A stretch of DNA of 17,731 bases from Chloroflexota bacterium (GTDB lineage: Bacteria > Chloroflexota > UBA6077 > CF-72), in contig JAFAPL010000934.1 of NCBI GenBank assembly GCA_019247135.1, positions 1 through 17,731 on the forward strand. Direction: 5' to 3'. A program made the translations under genes and the position numbers. Shown piece after piece: positions 6,587-14,649 of the stretch. The notes beneath the pieces are model-generated. The model saw nothing but the letters and a program-made list of their open reading frames with translations. It did no database searches and was not told the origin of the DNA. Position 1 is the stretch's first letter, and each line of letters begins with the position of its first letter.

Positions 6587-7404
6587 TGAAGGTGGTTCTT
6601 TTCTGCGGCGGGTTCGGTCTACGAATGCGTGAGGCTTCAGATCGCGTGCCCAAGCCGATGATCCCCGTCGGGCACGAGCCGATCCTTCTGCACATCATGA
6701 AGTACTACGCCCATTACGGACACAGGGAGTTCATTCTGTGTCTCGGATATCAGGGCGATGTCATCAAGTCGTTCCTCCTCGATGGCCGTGACGATCTATT
6801 GAACGGGCTGGTGCTCGCGCGTGACGGCTGGGCGCCAGACGAGTTACGCCGCCAGGTTCGTGATTGGGACATCACCTTCGTCGACACAGGCCAGGACTCG
6901 AATATCGGAGAACGCCTGCGCAGAGTGCGCGACTACGTTGGCCGAGACGAGCTGTTTCTGGCAAATTACTCGGACGTTCTCACCGACGCGCCTCTCCCCG
7001 CGATGATTGCTGGCGTGCGTGAGCACGACGCAGTTGCAAGCTTCCTCGCCGTGAAACCGACGTATTCGTTCCACGTAGTATCATTCAAAGCCGGTAACCG
7101 CGTGCGAAACGTCGAACCAGTTTCCGAGGCCGACCTCTGGCTGAACGGCGGCTACTTTGTCCTCCGCCGCGAGATCTTCGATTTCATGCAGCCGGGCGAT
7201 GAACTTGTGGAAGCGCCGTTCCGAAGACTCTTGCAAGACGACAGGCTTCTTGGGTACCGCCATCGTGGATTCTGGGCACCTATGGACACACTCAAGGACC
7301 GTCAGATGCTGAATACGATGTTCGAGAATGGGCGGCGGCCCTGGGCCGTATGGGAGCAGAACCGGTCAGGGAGGGACTCGAGGTCGGTGCTTGCACCCGC
7401 TTGA
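6586..7404 (+). CDS. Sugar-1-phosphate nucleotidyltransferase, glucose-1-phosphate cytidylyltransferase (RfbF)-like
   Basis: A 272-residue nucleotidyltransferase. The N-terminal G-G-F-G-L-R-M-R-E, V-P-K-P-M-I-P-V-G and P-I-L-L-H-I-M-K-Y-Y-A-H-Y-G match RfbF, as do F-V-D-T-G-Q-D-S-N-I-G-E-R-L-R-R-V and the C-terminal G-F-W-A-P-M-D-T-L-K-D. RfbF makes CDP-glucose from CTP and glucose-1-phosphate, the entry to CDP-3,6-dideoxy and branched sugars. Specificity of this homologue is not proven. ATG 6586 is chosen over the in-frame GTG at 6538 because it overlaps the upstream stop (TGATG) and follows a strong GGAGGTGGAGGTG sequence. It is the central gene of a coupled three-gene unit. Confidence 0.9.
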   Translation: MKVVLFCGGFGLRMREASDRVPKPMIPVGHEPILLHIMKYYAHYGHREFILCLGYQGDVIKSFLLDGRDDLLNGLVLARDGWAPDELRRQVRDWDITFVDTGQDSNIGERLRRVRDYVGRDELFLANYSDVLTDAPLPAMIAGVREHDAVASFLAVKPTYSFHVVSFKAGNRVRNVEPVSEADLWLNGGYFVLRREIFDFMQPGDELVEAPFRRLLQDDRLLGYRHRGFWAPMDTLKDRQMLNTMFENGRRPWAVWEQNRSGRDSRSVLAPA

Positions 7405-8057
7405 TGCTCAGTTACAGCTTTGGCAGCACTGGGCAACGCCTTCGCCAGTTGCTCGTGATCGGTGCACATTCAGACGACATCGAGATCGGCTGCGGCGGGA
7501 CGCTTCTGCGGTTCACGCGCGAGTACGGCGATCTCGAGGTGAACTGGATGGTGCTCAGCGCGCACGGACAGCGGGCGGATGAGGCCCGCCGTAGCGCGGA
7601 GACGATCCTCTCGCGTGTTGAGAGGCGGCAGATTCTGGTTCATTCGTTTCGGGATGGCTTCCTTCCATACGAAGGCGCCGCGGTCAAAGAATGCTTTGAG
7701 AGCCTCAAGCAACAGGTCCAGCCGGATTTGATTCTCACCCACTACGGTAAGGACGCGCATCAGGACCACCGTCTGGTGTCCGAGTTGACCTGGAACACGT
7801 TTCGCGACCATCTCATCCTGGAGTTCGAAATACCAAAATACGACGGTGACCTGGGTCGCCCGAATGTGTTCGTGCGCCTCGACGAGGAGATCGCGCAGCA
7901 CAAGTTCGAACACCTCGACGCCCACTTTCCGTCACAACGTGACAGGCACTGGTTCAGCGAAGACGTTTTCCGATCGCTAATGCGCCTGCGCGGCATGGAG
8001 TGCAATGCTCCAGGTCGTTACGCGGAAGCCTTTTACAGTCGCAAGGCGACCCTTTAG
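7404..8057 (+). CDS. PIG-L family N-deacetylase
   Basis: A 217-residue LmbE/PIG-L metal-dependent deacetylase. The signature I-G-A-H22-S-D24-D25-I-E-I-G-C-G-G-T and the later D-A-H119-Q-D-H122 supply the expected zinc ligands (His22, Asp25, His122) and catalytic Asp24. Family members remove N-acetyl groups from GlcNAc-type sugars in GPI, mycothiol, bacillithiol and teicoplanin biosynthesis. Here a free amine on the sugar could be a site for later acylation (inference). The start at 7404 overlaps the preceding stop in TGATG; an in-frame ATG at 7350 lies within the preceding gene and adds no conserved sequence. The stop codon overlaps that of the convergent NRPS gene by 4 nt. Confidence 0.9.
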   Translation: MLSYSFGSTGQRLRQLLVIGAHSDDIEIGCGGTLLRFTREYGDLEVNWMVLSAHGQRADEARRSAETILSRVERRQILVHSFRDGFLPYEGAAVKECFESLKQQVQPDLILTHYGKDAHQDHRLVSELTWNTFRDHLILEFEIPKYDGDLGRPNVFVRLDEEIAQHKFEHLDAHFPSQRDRHWFSEDVFRSLMRLRGMECNAPGRYAEAFYSRKATL

Positions 8058-10864
8058 CGCGCAACAGCACCTCGCCAAGCCAGACGTGTGGCAATGTGCG
8101 AGGCGAGCTCGCCAATATACCGCGGCTCCACCATCCGCCGATGGCTACCCTTGACGACGATAACCTCAGTTGCGCCCTTTACGACTTTCGACCACCCAAG
8201 GTCCGCTTCGAAGCGTTGCATAAGGGGTTGACGTCTGGCCCGAAACACCGTGACATCGCCGCCGTAGGGCGGTGCCGTATACGAAGCGGATGCCCGGAGG
8301 TGCGCTTCCACGAGCCGATGGCGAAACTCGGGCCACGATTTGACGAAAGCCAGGTCCTCGAAGTCCAGATACTCCGCCATCGCGTGCTCGATCACTCCGT
8401 CAGAGGCATCGACGCCAGTTGATTGTGGCAGACGGAGGAGCCGGGACGTCATTCGGCGAGAGACGCGAAGCCTGTCGCGGACAAGCTTGAAGCGCTGACG
8501 CCAATTCATTTCGACAACGGACTCGAGCCAGTACGGGATGTTCACAGCCGCGTTCTCTAGCACTAGCCGTAGGTCGAAGCCCACCTGCGCCGGGCCAGCG
8601 CCATGTACGGGCTCATCCAGGATTCCCACAAAATTTACGGTGTAACCTTCTTCGGTCAACTGGCGAGCCATCTCATAGGCGACCAGGCCTCCAGACGAAA
8701 AGCCCACGAATTGGTACGGCCCTTCAGGGTTGTGGGCGAGCACCTCACGTTTGTAGGTAGCCGCCATTGTTTCGATGGACTCTATCGGCTTCTGAACGCC
8801 ATCCAGTCCTCGAGCCTGCAGACCAAACGTGGGTTGACTACCTCCGAGTGCGTTTGCCAGCTCGCGAAACATGAGAACGTCGCCAAACAGACCGTGAACG
8901 CAATACAGCGGCGGGCGGTTGCCGTGCGGTTGGATCGGCACCAGCGAGAGCCACTCGACCTCGTTTGACGGATGATCGATCTCTTCCGCTAGAGCGGCGA
9001 GGCTAGAGTTCCTGAACAGCGTCGCGAGCGGCATCCGCCGGCCCCACAACTGCTCAATGCGCACGAACAGCTCCGCGGCCAGAAGGGAGCTACCGCCCAG
9101 AGACAGGAACTCATCATCGCGTCTCACGTCAGCGACATCGAGCAATTCACCCCAGAGCCTCGCAAGGCGGCGCTCCGTTGCGCTACTCGGATCCGCGCCA
9201 GGCCGCCGCCACGTCTGGACCTCGCGCGCTTGTCGTGGAAGCGCCTCCCTATCGACCTTGCCGCTTGGCGTTAACGGCAATTGCTCGAGCCAAACGAATG
9301 TGGCCGGCAGCATGTAGGGCGGAAGTACATGAGAGAGCTGGCAACGCAGGCTTTCAGAATCTGGCTCAGCACCGTCGCACGCCGTCACGTAGGCAACCAG
9401 TTTGGTCTCGTGCAGTGCGTCTTGATCCACCAGGACGGCGGCCTGGCGGATCACACCGCATTGCAACAATGCCCGCTCAACCTCGGCGGGTTCCACACGA
9501 AAGCCGCGGACCTTGACCGCCGACCCGATGCGCCGCCTGAATACGACGACACCGTCCTCCCGCGCTATACCCGCGTCACCAGTTCTGTACAGCCGAGCTG
9601 GTGAGTTGGCAATGAAGGGATCATGCACGAACCTCTCGGCAGTGAGTGAGTCTTCGTTCAAATACGATGTCGCGAGGTACGGCGTTCGTATGCAGATCTC
9701 ACCCTCCGTCTCAGGAGGCGACTGGTTGAGATCAGCGTCGAGCACCAGAACCTGCACGCCGTCAATGCCTAGACCAAGCGGTACAAGCTCGGCGTTAGCG
9801 CTCACCGTCAAATCGCTTTGCGTGCCGACGTTGAAGTAAGCGATCGCTTGTGGCGTTTCCGTCGCGCCGTAGAGGTTTACAACGTGCGCGTCTGGAGCCA
9901 GCGCGTGCAAACTCTGCACCATCTGAGTGGTGAGGAGATCTCCACCGGAAAAGAAATATCGCAGCGAGGCCAAGCGTCTGCGGTCATCAACCGGCGCAAA
10001 CGTGGCCGTGCGTGCCAGCAAGGCGATATGAGATGGAGTGCCATGCATTACCGTGATGCCGGCGTGCGCCATCCAGCGCGCGAGCTCAGTCGAGCCCACG
10101 TTCGACTGATCTGGGAAACAGACTCGCGCGCCTACAAGCAAGGGCGTGAAAATGTCGCGTAGAAAGGGATCATGGCCGAGGCCGGAGAGTCCGCTAAACC
10201 GATCTTCGGGAACAAACTGGAAGGTCCGCGGGTACCACCAGAAGAAGTGCGACAGCGGCCGGTGCGTGCCCAAGATCGCACGCGGTGCACCGGTCGATCC
10301 AGAAGTCAGCGCGATATACGCGAGATCATCCGGCAACGTGGTCGCCGCGATGTGAACGGAAACATCGTCGACCCTCTCCTCTCTATCCCAGTGGCTGATT
10401 TCGGCCGGCGTCGCTGGCAGCTCCACCAGGCTCGACACGACGCCAATCTCGGACGACTGGATGTACTCGGGATCCAGATCCGTCGGACACAGCAGCGTTG
10501 CTCTTGGCGCAATCTGACGCAGGCACGCGCGTATCCGCGCGGGTGGGTAGCCGGGGTCTAGCAAACAAAAGACAGCGCCCACTCGCATGACGCCGAGCAA
10601 AGCCCACACCACTGGGCCTGCTCGGTCGGCGATGATGGCGACCGTGTCACCACGCCGAACGCCGGAGCCCGCCAAACAATCGGCAACCCACCAGGCAGCG
10701 CAGTCGATGTCTGCGTACGTCCATTCGCCGTATCGATCAACGACGGCAATTCTTGACGCAAACCTGGCAGTGGCTTGTGTCAGACGTTCAGGTAATGATC
10801 CGAACCACTTCGCACCTAGTGGCTGCCGGGGATCGGGGAACCCCGGCCGCGTGTTTCGACTCAA
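8054..10864 (-). CDS. Single-module NRPS: adenylation, carrier and thioesterase domains (A-T-TE)
   Basis: A 936-residue protein without a condensation domain. The A domain spans about residues 20-545: Y-I-A-L-T-S-G-S-T-G near 183, N-L-Y-G-A-T-E-T near 330, Y-R-T-G-D near 426 and P-S-G-K536. The carrier domain has L-G-G-S-S593-L. The thioesterase has G-F-S723-S-G and, near the C-terminus, G-S-H. Aligning the pocket by hand to GrsA gives D232, P233, R236, H274, F305, G307, L331, Q339, A340 and K536. The first five match what I recall for Lys2 (DPRHF...), and H-D-P-x-x-R-D-I-F is a Lys2-type motif. The enzyme thus probably activates one amino or carboxylic acid and releases or transfers it through the TE. 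The start is TTG; the frame contains no ATG or GTG between the preceding stop and the A domain. Confidence 0.93.
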   Translation of the reverse strand: MSRNTRPGFPDPRQPLGAKWFGSLPERLTQATARFASRIAVVDRYGEWTYADIDCAAWWVADCLAGSGVRRGDTVAIIADRAGPVVWALLGVMRVGAVFCLLDPGYPPARIRACLRQIAPRATLLCPTDLDPEYIQSSEIGVVSSLVELPATPAEISHWDREERVDDVSVHIAATTLPDDLAYIALTSGSTGAPRAILGTHRPLSHFFWWYPRTFQFVPEDRFSGLSGLGHDPFLRDIFTPLLVGARVCFPDQSNVGSTELARWMAHAGITVMHGTPSHIALLARTATFAPVDDRRRLASLRYFFSGGDLLTTQMVQSLHALAPDAHVVNLYGATETPQAIAYFNVGTQSDLTVSANAELVPLGLGIDGVQVLVLDADLNQSPPETEGEICIRTPYLATSYLNEDSLTAERFVHDPFIANSPARLYRTGDAGIAREDGVVVFRRRIGSAVKVRGFRVEPAEVERALLQCGVIRQAAVLVDQDALHETKLVAYVTACDGAEPDSESLRCQLSHVLPPYMLPATFVWLEQLPLTPSGKVDREALPRQAREVQTWRRPGADPSSATERRLARLWGELLDVADVRRDDEFLSLGGSSLLAAELFVRIEQLWGRRMPLATLFRNSSLAALAEEIDHPSNEVEWLSLVPIQPHGNRPPLYCVHGLFGDVLMFRELANALGGSQPTFGLQARGLDGVQKPIESIETMAATYKREVLAHNPEGPYQFVGFSSGGLVAYEMARQLTEEGYTVNFVGILDEPVHGAGPAQVGFDLRLVLENAAVNIPYWLESVVEMNWRQRFKLVRDRLRVSRRMTSRLLRLPQSTGVDASDGVIEHAMAEYLDFEDLAFVKSWPEFRHRLVEAHLRASASYTAPPYGGDVTVFRARRQPLMQRFEADLGWSKVVKGATEVIVVKGSHRRMVEPRYIGELASHIATRLAWRGAVAR

Positions 10865-10923
10865 TTCGGGTGATCCATCGCCTGTCGATTGGACGTGGTG
10901 TGTTGCGGCAGTACCGAACTCAT
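10861..10923 (-). other. Possible 20-codon leader ORF overlapping the NRPS start
   Basis: In the 87-nt gap between the FAD gene and the NRPS, an ATG at 10923 opens a 20-codon frame. Its TGA (10863-10861) overlaps the TTG start of the NRPS as TTGA. It has no clear ribosome-binding site. It could provide translational coupling to a weak TTG start, or it could be the original NRPS N-terminus separated by a one-base frameshift. It may also be chance. Confidence 0.25.
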
Positions 10924-10951
10924 CGTGGTGCGGGCACGCGTTCGGGTGCAG

Positions 10952-12190
10952 CTAGCTCGCCGCTCGACTGGGGACCTGGGGTACCAGTTGGCGCGGTGCA
11001 GACGGTTTCAGTGACCGGGACGCGAGGTGGCCCGCCAGATGCGGCACCGTGTACGCGGCACCAGCCACGAATCGAAAAAGAGGTCCAAAACTTGCGACTG
11101 ACGCAGGTCCTATAAAATAGAGGTCCGACACCGACGACTCGAAATTTCGGGAGAGTCGGGGTGCCCGGTCGAGACGAGAAATCTGACTGGCAAGATCGTT
11201 GGCAATGAAGCCGATTCGGTCAACATCGACACAAAAACCCGTGCCCGCAACCACGTGATCGAAGACAAGCTCACGTTCGCAACCGTCCGCTTGCCTGACG
11301 CGCAAGCGCACGTCGCCGTTGTGCTCTCGGGCGGAGATGAGCGACGTCCTGGTCAACATGGGAACCTGGCGCTCCACCTCTTCCCGGAGCCACCAGGCAC
11401 CCGCTGGTCCAAGTTTTGTCTGGTTGTAGCTCAGGCGCCGCGTGTCAGGCATGTAGTGCAGCAGCATAGGTATGTGTTCAAGGATCCACTTCCCCTTGCC
11501 CAATCCGACGACGGTGTTCGGCGCGCGCATGCGCTGCACAAGTGGCCGACGCCGCGCCACGCTCCCACCCCACACGATGTCCTTCCGCGCCAGCAACAGA
11601 GTTTCCGCGCCGGCCTTGCGCAGAAGTGCCGCGGCCTGCAGCGCGGACTGTCCAGCGCCCAGTACGGCGACTCGCTGTCGCGCAAATCGACTGAAATCGC
11701 TGTGATGCGCACTGTGCGACACCAGGCCTTCGGGAAGGCCGCTGAGTAACTCTGGAATTTGCTCGAAGTGGCTGAGGCCCGTGGCAACAATGACTCGGCG
11801 TGCTCGGATACGCTCTCCAGTTTGGAGCCGCAGAGCAAAATTGCTGTCGATGCGGTTCAATTCCGCAACTTCTGCGTCCTCTGCGTACGGCACCAGGTCC
11901 TGTTGAACAGAAACGCCATACCTCGCGAACGTCGCGATCTCGATCGGATCGTAGTCCTCGAGCCCACGCGCTGAACAGTATTCAGGCAGCGTCGGATGAC
12001 GGCCAGGTGTCGGTATGGTTGTAGCAAAGCCCAGTGACTTGAGAAACATACCAGCAGGCATGCTGCGCCACGCCTGCATCGGTCTGCCAAAGATTCGGTG
12101 CTCGATCCCTCGATCCGCGAGGTGCGTGGCGAGCGATAAACCATATGGTCCCGCCCCGATAATTGCGACGTCGACTGAAGCGCGATTCAT
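10952..12190 (-). CDS. FAD/NAD(P)H-dependent monooxygenase-like protein
   Basis: A 412-residue two-dinucleotide-domain flavoprotein. I-I-G12-A-G14-P-Y-G-L is the FAD-binding motif, V-L-G178-A-G180-Q-S-A is the NADPH-binding motif and V-I-V-A-T-G-L follows the pattern of the flavin monooxygenase and IucD/SidA N-hydroxylase groups. The sequence between them (H-S-A-H-H-S-D-F) only loosely matches the FMO fingerprint. The family oxygenates soft heteroatoms, amines or ketones. The gene precedes the NRPS by 87 nt on the same strand, so it may oxidise the NRPS substrate, its carrier-bound form, or the sugar amine; I cannot choose between these. ATG 12190 is preferred because it puts the FAD motif close to the N-terminus and leaves the repeat box upstream. 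The stop TAG is in frame with the NRPS. Confidence 0.85.
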   Translation of the reverse strand: MNRASVDVAIIGAGPYGLSLATHLADRGIEHRIFGRPMQAWRSMPAGMFLKSLGFATTIPTPGRHPTLPEYCSARGLEDYDPIEIATFARYGVSVQQDLVPYAEDAEVAELNRIDSNFALRLQTGERIRARRVIVATGLSHFEQIPELLSGLPEGLVSHSAHHSDFSRFARQRVAVLGAGQSALQAAALLRKAGAETLLLARKDIVWGGSVARRRPLVQRMRAPNTVVGLGKGKWILEHIPMLLHYMPDTRRLSYNQTKLGPAGAWWLREEVERQVPMLTRTSLISAREHNGDVRLRVRQADGCERELVFDHVVAGTGFCVDVDRIGFIANDLASQISRLDRAPRLSRNFESSVSDLYFIGPASVASFGPLFRFVAGAAYTVPHLAGHLASRSLKPSAPRQLVPQVPSRAAS

Positions 12191-12229
12191 GCTGACCCGC
12201 AGAAGTGTCGTGCTTCGTGGAAGACGCAA

Positions 12230-12258
12230 AGTAGCTCCCAAGTTGAGGACGGGTTTAG
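12230..12258 (-). promoter_or_regulatory. 11-bp-period direct-repeat box upstream of the FAD-NRPS operon
   Basis: Read toward the FAD gene, CTAAACC (12258-12252) and CTCAACT (12247-12241) each match the motif at 6 of 7 positions and start 11 nt apart. The third unit, AGCTACT (12236-12230), is weak. The box ends 39 nt before the FAD gene ATG. It faces another box at 12321-12349 that serves the divergent glycosyltransferase. Confidence 0.5.
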
Positions 12259-12320
12259 CCCGAAACAAGTAGTGCGCTAGCCTCCGGTCGTGCTGAACAA
12301 CCGACGACTTTCGGCACAGA

Positions 12321-12349
12321 CGCAACCCAGAGTCAACCAGACGCACGCA
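12321..12349 (+). promoter_or_regulatory. 11-bp-period direct-repeat box upstream of the first glycosyltransferase gene
   Basis: CGCAACC (12321-12327) and GTCAACC (12332-12338) each match the motif at 6 of 7 positions and start 11 nt apart. The register of the third unit (12343-12349) does not keep the AAC core. The box ends 33 nt before ATG 12383 and supports that start over the in-frame GTG at 12290, which lies upstream of the box. Confidence 0.45.
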
Positions 12350-12382
12350 AAATGGGGAGCAACCAGAGATAACATCGCGGCG

Positions 12383-13315
12383 ATGAGGGACAGGATCTCT
12401 GGGAGACTCTCGGTGGTCATCCCCGCTTGGAAGCGGCCGGCACCTCTGCGGCAGGCGCTTGCGAGTGTCCGCGCGGTGCAGGGAACGGATCTCGACATCG
12501 AGATCGTCGTTGCCGACAACGCTTTGCTAGACGAGACCGAACAGATCGCTCACGAGTTCGGGGCCGTGTACCTCAGGAACAGCGCACCTGGGGTGGCGGC
12601 GACGCGGAACGCAGGCGCGGCGGTTGCGACAGGCGAGTTCATGGCGTTTCTGGACGACGACGACATGTGGTTGCCAGCGCACGTCCGGCGCCACCTGGAC
12701 CTGTTGCGAGCTGACCACAGCCTGGGAGCGGTAATGGGGCAGATCATACCCGTGGATTATTCGTCCCTCCGCCCGCTTCAAGCTCCGTATCCTGCCACCT
12801 TGCCGGCTGATGGTGACATATTTCGAGTACTCCTTACGGGCGGACTGCACATTGGTGGACTGGTAATTCGTGCCTCCGCATGGGACACCGTCGGGCCATT
12901 CGATGACTCGTTCAACCATGGGCACACTCGTGTCGCGGTCGACGACTGGGACTGGTATCTACGCTTGGCGATTCAGTTCCGTGTGGGATTTGTGGCGGAG
13001 CCCTGCCTTCTCCTGCGAATCCACCCGCCGAGCCGCGACGAGGATACGAACACGTACCTGATGGAACGCGTCGGCCGTGAAGTATTCTGGACCAACGTTC
13101 GCCGCGCCGGCCGACGCCGTCCCTCTCTGATCTGGGCCACCCGCACCTGGCTTCGGCATGATGGTATGTGTGCGGGACGGCTGCTTTGGAACGCCAGCGA
13201 ATACGTGGCGCAAAAAGAATACAAGGCAGCTTGCCAGGCTTTGCTGCTGGCGGCGCGCACATCGCCCTTGCATACGGCGTTGACGTTTGCTCGGGCAGGC
13301 TGGATGCGGGGATGA
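12383..13315 (+). CDS. Family 2 glycosyltransferase (first of a paralogous pair)
   Basis: A 310-residue GT-A fold transferase. L-S-V-V-I-P-A-W-K-R-P opens the nucleotide-binding fold, E-I-V-V-A-D-N follows, and F-L-D91-D-D-D94-M-W holds the metal-binding DXD motif. W-D-T-V-G-P-F-D and D-D-W-D-W-Y-L-R-L contain the likely catalytic acidic residues. There are no transmembrane segments, so it probably acts at the cytoplasmic face. The donor sugar and acceptor cannot be read from the sequence. The protein aligns along nearly its whole length with the glycosyltransferase at 16062-17006. ATG 12383 is preferred; an in-frame GTG at 12290 would add 31 residues with no family similarity and would include the repeat box in the coding region. 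Confidence 0.9.
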   Translation: MRDRISGRLSVVIPAWKRPAPLRQALASVRAVQGTDLDIEIVVADNALLDETEQIAHEFGAVYLRNSAPGVAATRNAGAAVATGEFMAFLDDDDMWLPAHVRRHLDLLRADHSLGAVMGQIIPVDYSSLRPLQAPYPATLPADGDIFRVLLTGGLHIGGLVIRASAWDTVGPFDDSFNHGHTRVAVDDWDWYLRLAIQFRVGFVAEPCLLLRIHPPSRDEDTNTYLMERVGREVFWTNVRRAGRRRPSLIWATRTWLRHDGMCAGRLLWNASEYVAQKEYKAACQALLLAARTSPLHTALTFARAGWMRG

Positions 13316-13368
13316 GCCGCAAGGGTCTGGGCTTCGGCGCGAAACTGACCGATTGGTGTGAGTTAGCC

Positions 13369-14649
13369 CTACGCGGCCCCAGCCGCTACCTGGACTCCGA
13401 AGAGTGCGTCCTGCTGGCGCCGGAGTTGCAGCGCAAAATTGTCGGACGCGAACTCGACCGCGTCATACTCGAGGGGCTCGTCTTTCCGAACTGAACGGCG
13501 GAGCCGCCCATATTGCGCAACGCCGATCGGCACAAGGCATTCTCGTGCTGCCTCGTCTGCTCGGACAATCAGGCCGTACAGGTCGAAACCGCCGATCCCG
13601 TCCAATTCTGCGCCGGCCTCGAGATCGCGCTTCGCGAATGCAATGGTTTCGGCGACTGGTGCGCCGAGCGGCGCCACGGTTGGCTCACCCAACCACGCGG
13701 CGCGGCTGATCGAGCGCGGAGCGTGATAATGACACATGACGAGCGGTCGAACGAATGCGTAGTAAGGACCCTCACCGAGCTTCAAATACCGAAAGTCGCT
13801 TTGCACTTCTGGGTGGTCACTCCGCACAATAGCAAAGACACCACTGCCGAGGCCGTGCGCGTAGTCTACATAGTGTCCCCCATCAAGCAACTGCAGGCGA
13901 TGGTAGTCCTCGACGAGGTGTTCAGGATCCGTTGAGGGACCGCGCATACCGCGCACTGCGGGCGTCAACCCACTCGCGTTAGCCACTACTGTAAGTTCGA
14001 AGTTCAGCTTGGTTCCGTCGGCGGCTGCCGTAGCAATCCATGGCTTCAGGCCAAATCTGGCCGCGAAGCCTGCCTGGCTCTCGGGCGTGGCATACCGTTT
14101 GAGCACACCCTTGCAGTTGCCCGCGACCGCAACTTCGAGGCCCATACTCGCCAGCTCGTCGAGCAAACTCCTGATCAGGCCGGGTTCATCGCCATCCACG
14201 TCGCTATAGATGACGTGGTTTGCATCGGCCAGAACTCTGAGTATCGGACCAACGGTGGCCTGCGTCTCTGGATTGGCCGCCACGACATGCTTACCGGCCT
14301 GGATCGCCGTGTGTGCCACTCGGGAGCCAACGACCACATCGCCGGTGGCCTCGGCAACCACGTCAACCCCATCAAGCGCTGCGGGGAGTAGAAGATCGCT
14401 GGTGACTACGAGACGACCCGCATTCAGCGCAGCTCGCGCCTCTCGTGCATCGTGCGTCACGACGACCTGACAGGAGGCGATCCCGGCGCGCCGAATGGCG
14501 TCCAGAGCGTGGTCGAGCGTTCGATTCGCGACTACCCTTGGCTCGAAATCCGGCACGGCAGCCAACCGTCGCAGCAGACCGGCACCAAAGAAGCCCGTCC
14601 CAACGACGGCAACCCCAATCCGCGGTCGCTCGAGTCGTGAAACTATCAT
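13369..14649 (-). CDS. Homoserine dehydrogenase-like NAD(P)-dependent oxidoreductase with C-terminal SAF-like region (COG4091 type)
   Basis: A 426-residue protein. Residues 11-25 form a Rossmann start, G17-T-G19-F-F-G22. The middle contains V-A-E-A-T-G-D and V-V-A-A-N-P-E as in homoserine and Gfo/Idh-like dehydrogenases. The later [22 protein letters not shown] and [16 protein letters not shown] match the COG4091 group as I recall it, whose C-terminal part is SAF-like. Members of this group appear in sugar and polyol pathways rather than threonine synthesis. Here it may oxidise or reduce a sugar-derived intermediate (inference). Its ATG overlaps the stop of the upstream SDR gene in ATGA, so the two are translationally coupled and probably work in the same pathway. 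Confidence 0.82.
   Translation of the reverse strand: MIVSRLERPRIGVAVVGTGFFGAGLLRRLAAVPDFEPRVVANRTLDHALDAIRRAGIASCQVVVTHDAREARAALNAGRLVVTSDLLLPAALDGVDVVAEATGDVVVGSRVAHTAIQAGKHVVAANPETQATVGPILRVLADANHVIYSDVDGDEPGLIRSLLDELASMGLEVAVAGNCKGVLKRYATPESQAGFAARFGLKPWIATAAADGTKLNFELTVVANASGLTPAVRGMRGPSTDPEHLVEDYHRLQLLDGGHYVDYAHGLGSGVFAIVRSDHPEVQSDFRYLKLGEGPYYAFVRPLVMCHYHAPRSISRAAWLGEPTVAPLGAPVAETIAFAKRDLEAGAELDGIGGFDLYGLIVRADEAARECLVPIGVAQYGRLRRSVRKDEPLEYDAVEFASDNFALQLRRQQDALFGVQVAAGAA

Noticed and set aside
12251..12262. Hairpin CGGG-TTTAG-CCCG as a terminator
   Set aside because: The 4-bp stem has no following T-run and overlaps the direct-repeat box, so it is not a credible terminator.
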